The notes: generated by a model not told the origin, from the letters alone. A DNA stretch of 64,000 bases from Nitrosovibrio sp. Nv17 (GCF_900119085.1 NZ_FPIQ01000002.1:121553-185552), one strand, 5' to 3'; counted from the first letter of the stretch, positions 1-8,795 are shown. A program made the numbers and translations.

Positions 1-418
1 CGAAAACGAAGATCGATGGCGACGTATTGTCCAGGAAGGACGAGGAGCCCGGCAGGGTTCGCTGCATCACGCTGATGCCCGGTCCGAGCAGGGATTCCGC
101 CGAAGCCTGTTCCGGCGCCGCAACCTTGCCGTCCAGCCCCGCGGGTGGGTTCCTTCTCGCGCAGGTCGCCGCGCTTTCTTCCACACTTCTGCCTGCATTC
201 TGCTCCGCGACTTCGCAGGCCAGTACCTGATAGGTTGTCGACATGAATTTCGAAGCCTCGGCGTGGCGGCCGTCCTGCATCAACGCATGCACGTGGCGCT
301 TGGCATCCTCCAGCTTGCGCTGGGCATCGGTTGTCTGGTAGATGGGATTGGGCTTCTGCGCACGCGCGGGCAGCACCGTGACCAATCCCAGCAGCAAGAT
401 GACGAGAACGGCCTTCAT
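1..418 (-). CDS. Exported hypothetical protein, 3' end outside the window
   Basis: Open minus-strand frame starting at ATG 418 and running off the left edge, 139 residues visible. The first 21 residues are a clear Sec signal peptide: MK, a Leu/Val/Ile-rich core, then a PARA-Q cleavage site. The mature part begins QKPNPIYQTTDAQRKLEDAK and contains a short amphipathic helix rich in Lys, Asp and Ala, then two cysteines in a CEVAEQN...ATCARR stretch that could form a periplasmic disulfide. No family is recognised. An intrinsic terminator lies just upstream on the same strand, so the gene must have its own promoter downstream of that terminator. Function unknown; periplasmic location is inferred from the signal peptide. 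Confidence 0.7.
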   Translation of the reverse strand, partial: MKAVLVILLLGLVTVLPARAQKPNPIYQTTDAQRKLEDAKRHVHALMQDGRHAEASKFMSTTYQVLACEVAEQNAGRSVEESAATCARRNPPAGLDGKVAAPEQASAESLLGPGISVMQRTLPGSSSFLDNTSPSIFVF

Positions 419-461
419 GCCGCAGATTATACCCAGCCATCCCGGCATTTCGCCACGCTAT

Positions 462-492
462 AAAAAAAACCCGGCAACGGAGTGGTGCCGGG
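462..492 (-). terminator. Rho-independent terminator
   Basis: On the minus strand a hairpin with arms CCCGGCA and TGCCGGG (470-476 and 486-492, loop of nine) is followed by a run of eight T (462-469). It stops leftward transcription arriving from 500-780, ahead of the truncated exported-protein gene. Confidence 0.8.
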
Positions 493-540
493 TCAGGGGT
501 ATCTGCTACAAGAGGGAGAAAAAAAACAGATACCGACTGT
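462..540 (-). ncRNA. Candidate small RNA
   Basis: Upstream of the terminator hairpin, on the same minus strand, is a second hairpin with perfect 8-nt arms GGTATCTG and CAGATACC (498-505 and 527-534). Its 21-nt loop reads, in RNA sense, eight U followed by CUCCCUCUU. The arrangement of one hairpin with a U-rich, C-rich single-stranded loop followed by an intrinsic terminator, with no open frame, is typical of Hfq-type small RNAs. The CUCCCUC stretch could pair with GGAG-type ribosome binding sites. No promoter was recognised with confidence. The alternative is a simple double terminator of an unseen transcript. Confidence 0.35.
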
Positions 541-780
541 ATTATGGATTCATCCCGGAATCCGCTCTGTACGCGGCCGCACATATGGGCGTCCATCTAT
601 ATGAGTCTTTTTCATGGTTCTGCGATTGAAGATTCCACCGATTATTTGCTTATAATGTATATTATGTTAAATTATATGCTTGCTCAACGGATTAAGGGAG
701 CAAGCGGATGATATTTGACGGTGGACAGATAATTTGAAACTGGCCGCGGCGTATGCCCGCCGGTCTTTCGCCTACCCTCG
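541..780. other. AT-rich intergenic region
   Basis: No credible coding frame. A sigma-70-like pair lies on the plus strand (TTGAAG 626-631 and TATAAT 651-656, spacing 19), but no plus-strand gene follows it. The 640-680 stretch is markedly AT-rich compared with its surroundings and may hold the promoter of the leftward small-RNA candidate. Confidence 0.4.
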
Positions 781-1569
781 CTATCCCCAGTTCAAACCCA
801 TTTCGCGCATGAGCTTTCGTGCATCGTCTCGGTTGAGCTCGATATCGGATCTCATCCGATCCAGGGCTACGGGCCTTGCCTCTCTCGGCAAATGGTTGAA
901 ATTATCGACGACTCTACGCAACGATTGCGGCAGCGCCTGCCAGTGCGCGCCATTGTCGTCATAGCCGAAAGCGTTCATTTCCCGCTTCAGCGCAATCATC
1001 TTGAACACCGTCAGCGCATTGTCGAACTCGTGGGTCTGCCATCGCCCCACCAGTTCCTGCATGGATTTCTGCCGTTCCAGCCGCTCAAGCTCCGCTAGAT
1101 AATCCCGGAGAGGTGCCTGTTCTCTCATGATGCGCATATGAACGGCTTTTTCCACGTCTCCTACGCGTTCTTGCGCCCGGTCAGCATGGTCAGCCAGTTC
1201 CTGGGCTTCTCGTTCGAGTGCTTCCCTTATCGCTCGCCATTTGTCGAGATACCCGGAGGACATCAGCCCAAGTTCGTTGAGCCGTGCCTGCAGCGGATGG
1301 GCGGATCGCCAACGGTCCAACTGCTGCCCTACCCGCGCGAGCTTCAGCCGGACCTCGTGCAGCGGCGCGAGCAGCGAGTCGCGCGCCTGTCGGGCAGCCA
1401 GCACCTCATGGTCATATTCCACCAGAACGCTTGCATCGGGAGGCTGAAACTCTATTATCACCGCTCGCAGCTCAGCGCTCGTCATATGATCCACCGATTG
1501 CGGTACCGACTCCGGTGGCTTGCCTTGCCAGGCGGTCTGTCCATGCGTTCGTGAAACGAACTTGATCAC
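781..1569 (-). CDS. Hypothetical coiled-coil protein
   Basis: 262 residues from a GTG start at 1569, preceded by AGGTAGGAAG; an internal ATG (residue 29, MTSAELRAV) is an alternative start. From about residue 60 to 175 the sequence is almost continuous charged heptads (for example VRLKLARVGQQLDRW and REALEREAQELADHADRAQE), predicting a long coiled coil. No signal peptide or membrane segment is seen, so it is probably cytoplasmic. The C-terminus (RKLMREMGLNW) is basic. No family recognised. It stands alone, with more than 250 bases on both sides lacking genes, and the position between unrelated genes hints at an accessory gene. Confidence 0.6.
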   Translation of the reverse strand: MIKFVSRTHGQTAWQGKPPESVPQSVDHMTSAELRAVIIEFQPPDASVLVEYDHEVLAARQARDSLLAPLHEVRLKLARVGQQLDRWRSAHPLQARLNELGLMSSGYLDKWRAIREALEREAQELADHADRAQERVGDVEKAVHMRIMREQAPLRDYLAELERLERQKSMQELVGRWQTHEFDNALTVFKMIALKREMNAFGYDDNGAHWQALPQSLRRVVDNFNHLPREARPVALDRMRSDIELNRDDARKLMREMGLNWG

Positions 1570-1843
1570 GCTTCCTACCTTTCTCCGGCCAATGGCTCGG
1601 TAACAGTCCCTAGAACAGAGGCTTCGGCCTGATGATTTTGAGGATGCTCAGGCCTTGAAATGCGGATGGAACGCCCTGTCGCCCATGCCTCCGGATTTGG
1701 CGAACCTGGCGACGGGGCAAGACCCCGGAAGCTTTCGATGCCGTTGCCGCGGTCATTTCAGACTAGAAGTCGCCGACGTATTCCTTAACGCTAGAACCAC
1801 GCGGCACTTGCTGGGTGTCAGCCGTCTCCAAGCCATGGCTCTC

Positions 1844-2908
1844 TCAAAAATGCATCTTGATGCTGGCTTGGTAGAATTCATCCGCCACATCGCCCTTCAG
1901 ATCGACCCCGGCAGCGAAGCGCAGCGCGAGGTGCAGGGGCAGCGCAAACTCGACATAAGGCCCTATCCAGTTGTAGAGCGTGCCAGGATTTCCGTCGATA
2001 CGGTCGACATGGAAGCGCAGGTGTTCCCAGTGCACGCCCACAGAACTGATGGGTATGTTCCTGAGATTGAAGAGTGCCGGCTTGACCCCGACATTCACCC
2101 AGTTATGGATGAAATCCCTCGCCCGTTCATCGCGGATGGCGGCATAGTAGGCAATGTATCCCTGGCCGGTGAAGTAATCGTCGTCGTAATTGATGGTCAG
2201 GCTTGGCACCACGCCTTCTGCTGCGCGGATGCCCCGGCCGATGACCTGGCTGGAGAGAAGGGCACCGTTGAGTATGCCGACTTGGGGATTGATGCTTATG
2301 CGTCGTTGCAAGAAGTGGAAGTTCAGGCCCATGCCGACCTCGGTCCACAATCCGTTGCCGCCGGCATCGACCTGGGTGCCATTCGGACCCGAGATTACCC
2401 GGCTGCGCCCGAAGTTGGGGCTGGTCCAGAGCCAGCTGTAGAAGGTGAAATCGATGTGATCGGTGATTTCGTAGCCGGCATCGAGGATGGTCTGGAAACC
2501 GAAGAATGCATCCTGTTTCAGCGTTACCCCGCCATGAAATTTGCTGCTGTCGAAGCCGTGGCCATGGACCTTGCTGTCAGTGTTCTGCCACCCTGCGTCG
2601 TCGGTGAAGGGATTTGCGTCCGTGACTTTTTTCAGGATTGGCACCGCGCCGCTGGCACTAGTTTTCTCCGGCTCGGATCCGGGCTTCCGGTCTTCCGCTC
2701 CTCCTGCGGTTTTTTCCAGTCGTGCTTCCAATTCCGCAATCCGCGCTTCCAGAAATTCCAGCTTCTTCCCCAGATCTGCATCGGTTTGCGGGAGAGCTGC
2801 GGGTGAGCTGCAGGCACCTCCAAGAAATATAAGAAGACTCAGGCATTTCCTGATGTTTCCTGTTGAATTTTTCCTCCATCCTTTCTCCGATTCGAGCTGT
2901 ACCGACAT
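1844..2908 (-). CDS. Putative outer-membrane beta-barrel protein
   Basis: 354 residues from ATG 2908, preceded by a purine-rich AAGGGAAACGAAG. A signal sequence occupies about residues 20-40 (IRKCLSLLIFLGGACSS). It could be processed as a lipoprotein at the GGAC cysteine, although the lipobox is not canonical. Residues 46-66 form a short Leu/Glu coiled coil (LEFLEARIAELEARLEKT), and then a low-complexity linker leads into alternating amphipathic strands with many Gly, Tyr and Asp (FYSWLWTSPNFGRSR, YFTGQGYIAYYAAI). The protein ends SIKMHF; a terminal Phe is the usual BAM recognition signal of outer-membrane barrels. A trimerising coiled coil followed by a barrel is porin-like, but the family was not identified. 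Long AT-rich upstream region suggests regulated expression. Confidence 0.65.
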   Translation of the reverse strand: MSVQLESEKGWRKNSTGNIRKCLSLLIFLGGACSSPAALPQTDADLGKKLEFLEARIAELEARLEKTAGGAEDRKPGSEPEKTSASGAVPILKKVTDANPFTDDAGWQNTDSKVHGHGFDSSKFHGGVTLKQDAFFGFQTILDAGYEITDHIDFTFYSWLWTSPNFGRSRVISGPNGTQVDAGGNGLWTEVGMGLNFHFLQRRISINPQVGILNGALLSSQVIGRGIRAAEGVVPSLTINYDDDYFTGQGYIAYYAAIRDERARDFIHNWVNVGVKPALFNLRNIPISSVGVHWEHLRFHVDRIDGNPGTLYNWIGPYVEFALPLHLALRFAAGVDLKGDVADEFYQASIKMHF

Positions 2909-3446
2909 TTTCTTCGTTTCCCTTTCTTATTTGAGCGATGTGGAATTTCATGTTTCAGATTGCTCTTGCGTTTTCACACTTGTAAAGAAATTGTGAAATT
3001 AACGTGAAGTATAAATAATCACGCGACAGTAAGTGTGAATTTATTGTTATTTTTTGTGAAATTCATAACTCTTTTGAGATTTTTATGAAAAATTGCGGAG
3101 AGGTGGCCCGGCTTGCCCCATACGTTTCAGCACGGATTGCGCCGGATGTTTCGCTGCCGTTTCATCCCTTCCACCTGGTTTTTCTGCACCGATGCCCGGA
3201 AAAATTCGAGGGGCGGCTGAAGGGCAAGCGGCAATGAAGACCCTTCAGACTATGCCTCAGGAATCATGCGATTGAAGGCGTGTAACGCGTCATCTCTACC
3301 TTGGCAGCGAAGCTATCGGAAACCATTCGGATTTCCGCTCATGTGTTTCCGGGGATGAAGAATTACATGACCTGGAGACTGTTTTTCGATGCCTGCCACT
3401 TGCGCGAGCGTGTCGGTGGCCGGTTGATAACTGGGGAGTGATAGGA
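2909..3446. promoter_or_regulatory. Divergent AT-rich regulatory region with TGTGAA repeats
   Basis: No gene is visible in this 538-base gap between the leftward barrel gene and the rightward nucleotidase gene. The part from 2960 to 3090 is strongly AT-rich. It contains an inverted pair TTTCACA (2972-2978) and TGTGAAA (2992-2998), plus direct copies of TGTGAAT/ATT near 3034-3042 and 3055-3063. These look like repeated operator half-sites controlling the barrel gene; the regulator is unknown. Confidence 0.4.
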
Positions 3447-5417
3447 ATGGACAACAAGGTGTTTCTCGCGGTGCTGCTGGCCGCTGCTTTTATCCCCGCC
3501 GTCGCGCAGGCCGACTGTACGCCCCCTGACGCCTCCGCCACGGTTGTACTGGGCAGTTACGATACGGAGGTCGCCAACCGTGCCGTCAGCGGTGCATGCA
3601 CGATCGATGATCTGATCAAGGACGAGCAGGGCTGGGGCAGCCAGCAGGCATTTCTTGCGCACGTTTCCAAAATCAGTTTCGATCTGCTCATGCAGCGCGA
3701 AATCACGGCGGCCGAGCGCAGTAAACTCATGGCGGGGGCCCTGCAGTCGGGCGTGGGCACCACTCTGAAAGTCAAGTTGATCGGTTTCAATGATTTCCAT
3801 GGCAACATCAAGTCCGGCGAGGGCTCTTCCAGCAATCCCGGCGTGGCGCGCTTTGCCACCAGGATCAAGGAGCTGAAGGCGGCCAACCCCCTGCATGCGG
3901 TGGTCTCGGCGGGAGACATGATCGGCGCCAGCCCGCTGACCTCCGCGCTGTTCAAGGATGAGCCGACCATAGAGGCGATGAACCGCATCGGCATCGACTT
4001 CAATGCCGTCGGCAACCACGAGTTCGACGAAGGCAAGACCGAACTGCTGCGCATGCAGAGCGGCGGCAACCATCCGACCGACAGCTTTTCGGGCCAGGGC
4101 CTTCCCACCGACCTGAAGGCGGGCCAATTTCGCGGTGCCGACTTCAAGTTCCTGGCCGCCAACGTGACGGATAGCGCGAGCAACGCCACGCTGTTTCCGG
4201 GCGTGGGCATCAAGGACTTCCTGGGCATCAAGATGGCTTTCGTGGGCATGACGCTCGAAAGCACGCCGACCATCGTGTCGCCCTCCGGCGTGGAGGGCCT
4301 GGAGTTCCATGACGAGGCGGATACCGTCAATGCCTTGATCCCGCAGCTCAAGGCGCAAGGTATCGAAGCGGTGGTGGTGCTGGTTCACGAAGGCGGTTTC
4401 CCCACCGTGGAGGGCGGCAATTGCACCGGTATTTCCGGCGCCATCGTCGATATCGTCAATCGCCTCGATCCGGCGGTCGATCTGGTGATTTCCGGGCATA
4501 CCCACCAGGCATACAGCTGCCTCATCGACAATTCCGTCGGCCAGCCGGTGCGCGTGACCTCGGCGGGGCAGTTCGCTCGCGTGCTGAGCGATATCGATGT
4601 GACGCTCGACACCCGCAGCAAGGATGTCGTTGCCGTCAGCGCCACCAATATCGACGTCGGCGGCAGCACCAGCAGCGTGGTGCAGGATCCCGGCCTTTTG
4701 GAGCTGGTCGATCACTATGCCTCCCTGTCCGCGGTGCCCGCCGCCCGCGTGATCGGCAGCATCACCGCAACCATCACCCGCGATACGAATGATGCCGGCG
4801 AGTCGTCCCTGGGCGACGTGATAGCCGATGCGCAACTGGCCGCGACCCGCAGTGCCGCCACCGGCAGCGCGGTGGCGGCCTTCATGAATCCGGGCGGCAT
4901 CCGTGCCGACCTGCCGTTCGCTGCGCCTGGCAAGGCGGATGGCGACGTTACCTACGGCGAAGCCTTCACCGTGCAGCCTTTCGGCAATGCCCTGGTGACC
5001 ATGACGCTCACCGGTGCGCAGCTCTATGCCCTGCTGGAGCAGCAATGGGGGGTGGCGCAACCGTTCCCGCGGGTCTTGCAGGTATCGAACGGCTTCACCT
5101 ATACCCATGGCTTTCCGCTACCGCTCAACCGCAACCTGGATCCCGGTGAGAGTGCGCAATTCATCAGCTCGGTACGCGGCAACAGCTACGTGGTGCCGGG
5201 CTCAGTGATGATCGATGGCGTACCGGTGAGCCCCTCGACAAGCTATCGCATCACGGTCAACAGCTTCCTGGCGGATGGCGGCGACACCTTTTCCGTGCTG
5301 ATCGGAGGCACCAATCGTTTGGGGGGCGCGGTGGATACCGATGCGCTGGAAGCCTATCTGATAGCCAGCCCCGCCGGCGTGGCTCCCGGCGCACAAGACC
5401 GCATCACGCGTCAGTGA
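3447..5417 (+). CDS. Secreted 5'-nucleotidase / UDP-sugar hydrolase family (UshA-like)
   Basis: Periplasmic or secreted metallophosphoesterase that dephosphorylates nucleotides, possibly also splitting UDP-sugars. The ATG at 3447 is chosen over a GTG at 3438 because GGGGAG (3433-3438) is spaced correctly for it; it gives 656 residues with a signal peptide ending AVAQA-D. A 90-residue N-terminal extension of unknown role precedes the catalytic domain. Metal ligands are visible in order: FNDFHGN (about residue 115), GDMIGAS, GNHEFDEG, HEGG and SGHTHQ. The C-terminal 5'-nucleotidase domain has NPGGIRADL and GEAFTVQPFGNALV, the substrate-binding loop of the family. A PEP-CTERM gene follows 28 bases downstream, suggesting a two-gene operon. 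The overall family call is firm; substrate preference is not. Confidence 0.9.
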   Translation: MDNKVFLAVLLAAAFIPAVAQADCTPPDASATVVLGSYDTEVANRAVSGACTIDDLIKDEQGWGSQQAFLAHVSKISFDLLMQREITAAERSKLMAGALQSGVGTTLKVKLIGFNDFHGNIKSGEGSSSNPGVARFATRIKELKAANPLHAVVSAGDMIGASPLTSALFKDEPTIEAMNRIGIDFNAVGNHEFDEGKTELLRMQSGGNHPTDSFSGQGLPTDLKAGQFRGADFKFLAANVTDSASNATLFPGVGIKDFLGIKMAFVGMTLESTPTIVSPSGVEGLEFHDEADTVNALIPQLKAQGIEAVVVLVHEGGFPTVEGGNCTGISGAIVDIVNRLDPAVDLVISGHTHQAYSCLIDNSVGQPVRVTSAGQFARVLSDIDVTLDTRSKDVVAVSATNIDVGGSTSSVVQDPGLLELVDHYASLSAVPAARVIGSITATITRDTNDAGESSLGDVIADAQLAATRSAATGSAVAAFMNPGGIRADLPFAAPGKADGDVTYGEAFTVQPFGNALVTMTLTGAQLYALLEQQWGVAQPFPRVLQVSNGFTYTHGFPLPLNRNLDPGESAQFISSVRGNSYVVPGSVMIDGVPVSPSTSYRITVNSFLADGGDTFSVLIGGTNRLGGAVDTDALEAYLIASPAGVAPGAQDRITRQ

Positions 5418-5445
5418 GCACATCTGAAATAAACCGGAGAAAAAT

Positions 5446-6282
5446 ATGATGAAATCTCGAATCCAACCCCTGATGGCCGTTCTCTTCATGGCGGGATCAT
5501 GCAGCGGCGGCGCTCACGCCGCCTATTTCGAACGGGTCGATCATCTCGTATCGGGAGGCTACAGCGCTGTGACCGATGACGGCTTCGTCAGCGACGCCGT
5601 GCTGGATCTCTCCCCCGCAGCCGGTGACGTGGCGGTGTTCGGCGCGAATCTGTACAACGCCCCGCTGATCGATGGCTCACTGGAGCATAGCTACGCGGCA
5701 GACGCCTTCCTGAGCTTCTCGGCGGCCAGTACGGATTTATCGATGAGCCTCAGCCACTCATTGAGCGCCACGGCCAACAACGCGCTGAACGTTGCCAGTC
5801 ACAAACAGGACGCGTTCGTGGATCTGACGACGGTGACGCTCAAAATCGTGGGCGCAGCCGGTGAAGCCGATGGCTCCGCCGTGCAAGTCAGCTTTGCGGG
5901 AAATGCCAGCGCGCTTTATGATTTCGACAGCATCGTCAGCGGCGGTTACCTCGGACTCGGCCTGTCGCTGTCGCGCGGCAGCGACGTGGTTGGCGAATAT
6001 CTGTGGGACGTGCAGCAAGGAGGCGACCAGTCTGTAAGCTTCAGCTTCACCGGCAGCGTGGGCGAGGAACTCACTCTCAGCAGTTTCATGGTCACGGGCG
6101 CCAGCCTTGAAAATGCCGGTTTTGCAGCAAGCGATTCCCCCTACGCGCTGGTCGATGCCGGCGCCATTCTGAACGGCACCTTCACCGTCGCCATCGTGCC
6201 GGAACCTGAAATTCACGCCATGTTGCTCGCGGGGCTGGGTCTGCTGGGCTTCATGTCGCGCCGCCGCTTCACCGAACACTGA
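5446..6282 (+). CDS. PEP-CTERM sorting-domain protein
   Basis: 278 residues. Signal peptide (residues 1-25, ending GAHA-AYF), a central region rich in Ser, Ala, Gly and Asp predicted to be mostly beta, and a classic C-terminal PEP-CTERM tripartite signal: VPEPE, a hydrophobic helix (MLLAGLGLLGF) and a basic tail MSRRR. Such proteins are recognised by an exosortase (EpsH/XrtA) at the inner membrane and released to the cell surface or biofilm matrix; no exosortase gene is in this window. AAACCGGAGAAAAAT supplies the ribosome binding site. Only 28 bases separate it from the 5'-nucleotidase gene upstream, so both may work on extracellular nucleotides or matrix, which is inference. The central domain was not recognised. 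Confidence 0.85.
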   Translation: MMKSRIQPLMAVLFMAGSCSGGAHAAYFERVDHLVSGGYSAVTDDGFVSDAVLDLSPAAGDVAVFGANLYNAPLIDGSLEHSYAADAFLSFSAASTDLSMSLSHSLSATANNALNVASHKQDAFVDLTTVTLKIVGAAGEADGSAVQVSFAGNASALYDFDSIVSGGYLGLGLSLSRGSDVVGEYLWDVQQGGDQSVSFSFTGSVGEELTLSSFMVTGASLENAGFAASDSPYALVDAGAILNGTFTVAIVPEPEIHAMLLAGLGLLGFMSRRRFTEH

Positions 6283-6932
6283 TCCCGGCGCCCGGTTGCT
6301 CCAGGCAGAGCGTGTTGCGCTGGCCGTCGTACCGGATCGGCGTTTCCCGCATTCCCGCCTGCTTGCATGCCATCAGCGACCAGGCGGTTGCGGGTCCCGC
6401 CGGGAAACTCGGATCCCGCAGCGGGAGGAATCCGATGGGAATCCGATGCGACCGCCACGTCCAGCAACTGCTCTCCACTCCGGATCGCCCTTCTCCGAAA
6501 GACACCGCCCTACCACGGGATTGGCACCACGCTCGTGGTGCTTTCCTTCCGAGAGGCATTCCATTTGGCTCCACACCACGTATTCGTCGCTGGTCTGTCA
6601 AGTCGTTACCTGCACGTCACTCGAATGGGCATCCTGCAATCGAGGGTGTCGGGCAGGATGCGCGGCGACTTCACCCACCTGTTCGAGCGCAAACCGATGG
6701 ATCGCTTGAACCGCCTCGGCTGCGACATCGAGATCAGGGTACGGCCGGCCGGGCATCTGAGGCTCGCAGTCGCCTGAATCCGAAGTGGTGGGGTAACGCG
6801 CGCCAGAGAAGCGGATGAAGGTCCGAACCCGGTAGACTCAAGCCTGCTCGGTTCGTATACTGTCGCGCATGTGCCGCACCCAGGAAAGGCTGGGCACCGC
6901 TTCGTCGATTGCACGGCCTCCCGGTTCGCAAA
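6283..6932. other. 650-base stretch without a convincing gene
   Basis: Several open frames cross this region on both strands but all have unnatural composition. The least bad is a minus-strand frame 6269-6601 (110 residues) whose end, SLMACKQAGMRETPIRYDGQ, looks protein-like and could be the tail of a decayed gene. It has no clear ribosome binding site and overlaps the PEP-CTERM stop. I treat the region as intergenic or gene remnant. Confidence 0.3.
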
Positions 6933-7619
6933 ATGAAGATCGTCGCCAAGCTTCTTGCCGCACTTGTCCTCCTCATCGTCCTGATCCTGCGGCTGGGTGA
7001 CGATACCGCCAGGATTGCATCGAAGCTCCCCGCAGCCGCCGGCAGAACGGCCGATTCGGCTGCGGAAAGCGCGGCTGCCGAACGGATGGCCGCTGCGCTG
7101 GGCCGCGCCCCCATGGCGAAGGATGCCCATGATGTTTACGAGCATGTCAGAAAATCCCGGGAACCCGAAACCTTCGCCGCGGCAGGCGAGTTGCTGCGGG
7201 AAGACGCCCTGGTGAAGCGTTTCTGCCACCTGGTGATGGACGGCACGCCCGACCCGGTGCGGCGCTATCAAACCGAACTCGAGACGATAGGCAGGTTTCG
7301 CGGGCTCAACCGAAAGAACCTGGATTTCCTTGCCGGCAATACCCTGCACCGGAGTCTGGAGCGCATTGCCCAGTCCCTGCTTTTCAAGCACACGCTCGAG
7401 CGTACTTTGGGTACCCCCGGCTACGACCTCGAAACCTTGAAGCAGCGCCATCCGCTGGCCGCCGGACTGTTCCCTTGGGGTGAGCGCGTGACGGAGGAAT
7501 TCGCGTCGCAGGTCGCGCGCCAGGCGCAGGACGCGGCGTCCGGTGATGGAGGGATCGACGTCCGGATGGCGGTTCTGCCGGGTAAGGAGCTGAAGCTTGG
7601 CTGCGATGTCGCTTCATAG
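6933..7619 (+). CDS. Membrane-anchored hypothetical protein
   Basis: 228 residues from ATG 6933; the frame can be extended to a TTG at 6909, but the ATG places a textbook membrane anchor (MKIVAKLLAALVLLIVLIL) at the N-terminus. The rest is soluble, rich in Ala, Arg and Glu and probably helical, and would face the periplasm. One pair of cysteines is present (FCHLV near the middle, GCDV at the end). No family recognised. It stands alone, followed by a very AT-rich 60-base stretch (7620-7680) with TATA runs. Confidence 0.55.
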   Translation: MKIVAKLLAALVLLIVLILRLGDDTARIASKLPAAAGRTADSAAESAAAERMAAALGRAPMAKDAHDVYEHVRKSREPETFAAAGELLREDALVKRFCHLVMDGTPDPVRRYQTELETIGRFRGLNRKNLDFLAGNTLHRSLERIAQSLLFKHTLERTLGTPGYDLETLKQRHPLAAGLFPWGERVTEEFASQVARQAQDAASGDGGIDVRMAVLPGKELKLGCDVAS

Positions 7620-7741
7620 CCCCCGATATATTTGTATTTTATGTATATTATTGATATAGATATACGATATTCTTAAGAAATGAGCGTGGCATCCGGTTGC
7701 ATCGCTCTGCCCCGCTTCCTTTCTTTTCGGGAGCGGCCTGC

Positions 7742-7969
7742 TCAGTCCTCAGGTTCCGTCCGGGGTCCTTGCTTCACTGGTCCGCCTTCCGGATGGGCGG
7801 GCCACTTGGCGAATGCCACCACCCACAGCAGGATCAGGATACCCCCGGGGATGAGCGCAACGAACGCCAGGCCGGGCTTGAAGCCCGTGCGCTTGAAGAT
7901 GCGCCAGAACGGTATGACGAAGAAGATGGCCGATACGATCAGCCAGGGGAGCATTCCCAATTCGTCCAT
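7742..7969 (-). CDS. Small two-helix membrane protein
   Basis: 75 residues from ATG 7969, chosen because AAGGAG sits eight bases upstream and because the frame upstream of it overlaps the divergent glycosyltransferase gene. Two hydrophobic helices (about residues 7-22 and 34-53) are separated by a basic FWRIFKRTGFK hinge, and the tail is polar (HPEGGPVKQGPRTEPED). Similar small proteins are common in betaproteobacteria as hypothetical inner-membrane proteins. No function can be assigned. It is divergent from the glycosyltransferase, with 100 bases between starts. Confidence 0.7.
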   Translation of the reverse strand: MDELGMLPWLIVSAIFFVIPFWRIFKRTGFKPGLAFVALIPGGILILLWVVAFAKWPAHPEGGPVKQGPRTEPED

Positions 7970-8069
7970 GCGGTCTCCTTGTGGTCGATGAGTGTAGCGC
8001 GCGCTGTACCCGATGATGCTACATTTGCGGGATAATAACGGGATTTCAACCCCTTTCGTGGATTTTTCC

Positions 8070-8795
8070 ATGCGTCTTTCGATCGTCATCCCGGCCTTCA
8101 ACGAGGAGCGCCTGATCGGGGAGTGTCTCCGGGCGGTGTTCGCGGCGCTCGCGGCCAATTCCAGAGCAGGCGTGGAAACGGAAGTCATCGTGGTGGACAA
8201 CAATTCCACCGACGACACCGCCCGTCTGGCGCGTGAAGGAGGCGCCCGGGTGGTGTTCGAGCCCGTCAACCAGATCGGCCGCGCGCGCAACGCCGGCGCG
8301 GCGGCGGCGACGGGCGACTGGCTGGTGTTCGTGGACGCCGACAGCATCTTGAGTCCCGGATTGCTTGCCGACATCCTCGCCCTGATCGAATCGGGCCGCT
8401 ACGTGGGGTGCGGCAGCGTGGTGCGGATGCGGGACCTGCCATGGTGGGCGGGCGCACTGCTGTGGCTGTGGACGTGCGCCTCGGTGCTGTGCCGCTGGGC
8501 GGCGGGAGCACTGGTGGTCTGCCGCAGCGACGCGTTCCGGGACGCGGGCGGCTTCAATCAGGCGCTCTACGCCGGGGACGAGGTGGACCTGAGCCGGCGG
8601 CTGAAGCGCTGGGGGCGGGCCCGGGGACTGCGGTTCACCATCCTGCGGCGCCACCCGCTGGACAGTTCGCCGCGCAAGATACACCTGTACTCTGCAGGCG
8701 AAGTCGCCTGGCAGATCCTGCGCGTTGTGCTGCAGCCGCGGCGGGCGCTGCAGAGTCGGGAAAAACTGCCGATCTGGTACGACGGCCGGCGTTGA
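8070..8795 (+). CDS. Glycosyltransferase family 2
   Basis: 241 residues from ATG 8070 (MRLSIVIPAFNEE, the usual family 2 beginning); an in-frame start 19 codons earlier is less likely. The GT-A fold is visible: nucleotide-binding IVIPAFNEE, VVDNNSTDDT (residues about 39-48), NQIGRARNAGAAAATGD and the metal-binding FVDADS. A hydrophobic segment (WWAGALLWLWTCASVLC) and the later AGDEVDLSRRL, an ED/DE acceptor-side motif, complete the domain. It transfers a sugar from a nucleotide donor to an unknown acceptor at the inner membrane, plausibly for exopolysaccharide or glycolipid. No polysaccharide operon surrounds it. Confidence 0.85.
   Translation: MRLSIVIPAFNEERLIGECLRAVFAALAANSRAGVETEVIVVDNNSTDDTARLAREGGARVVFEPVNQIGRARNAGAAAATGDWLVFVDADSILSPGLLADILALIESGRYVGCGSVVRMRDLPWWAGALLWLWTCASVLCRWAAGALVVCRSDAFRDAGGFNQALYAGDEVDLSRRLKRWGRARGLRFTILRRHPLDSSPRKIHLYSAGEVAWQILRVVLQPRRALQSREKLPIWYDGRR

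Noticed and set aside
1655..2806. Plus-strand open frame of 383 residues over the barrel gene
   Set aside because: No ribosome site or domain; the minus frame has a signal peptide, coiled coil and C-terminal Phe.
3363..5108. Long minus-strand open frame (581 residues) opposite the 5'-nucleotidase gene
   Set aside because: Composition is a shadow of the real frame (His/Arg/Ala/Gly-rich, no domain); the plus strand has all metallophosphatase motifs.
6269..6601. Minus-strand frame of 110 residues
   Set aside because: Only the last 40 residues look protein-like, no ribosome site, overlaps a real stop; mentioned as a possible remnant but not called a gene.
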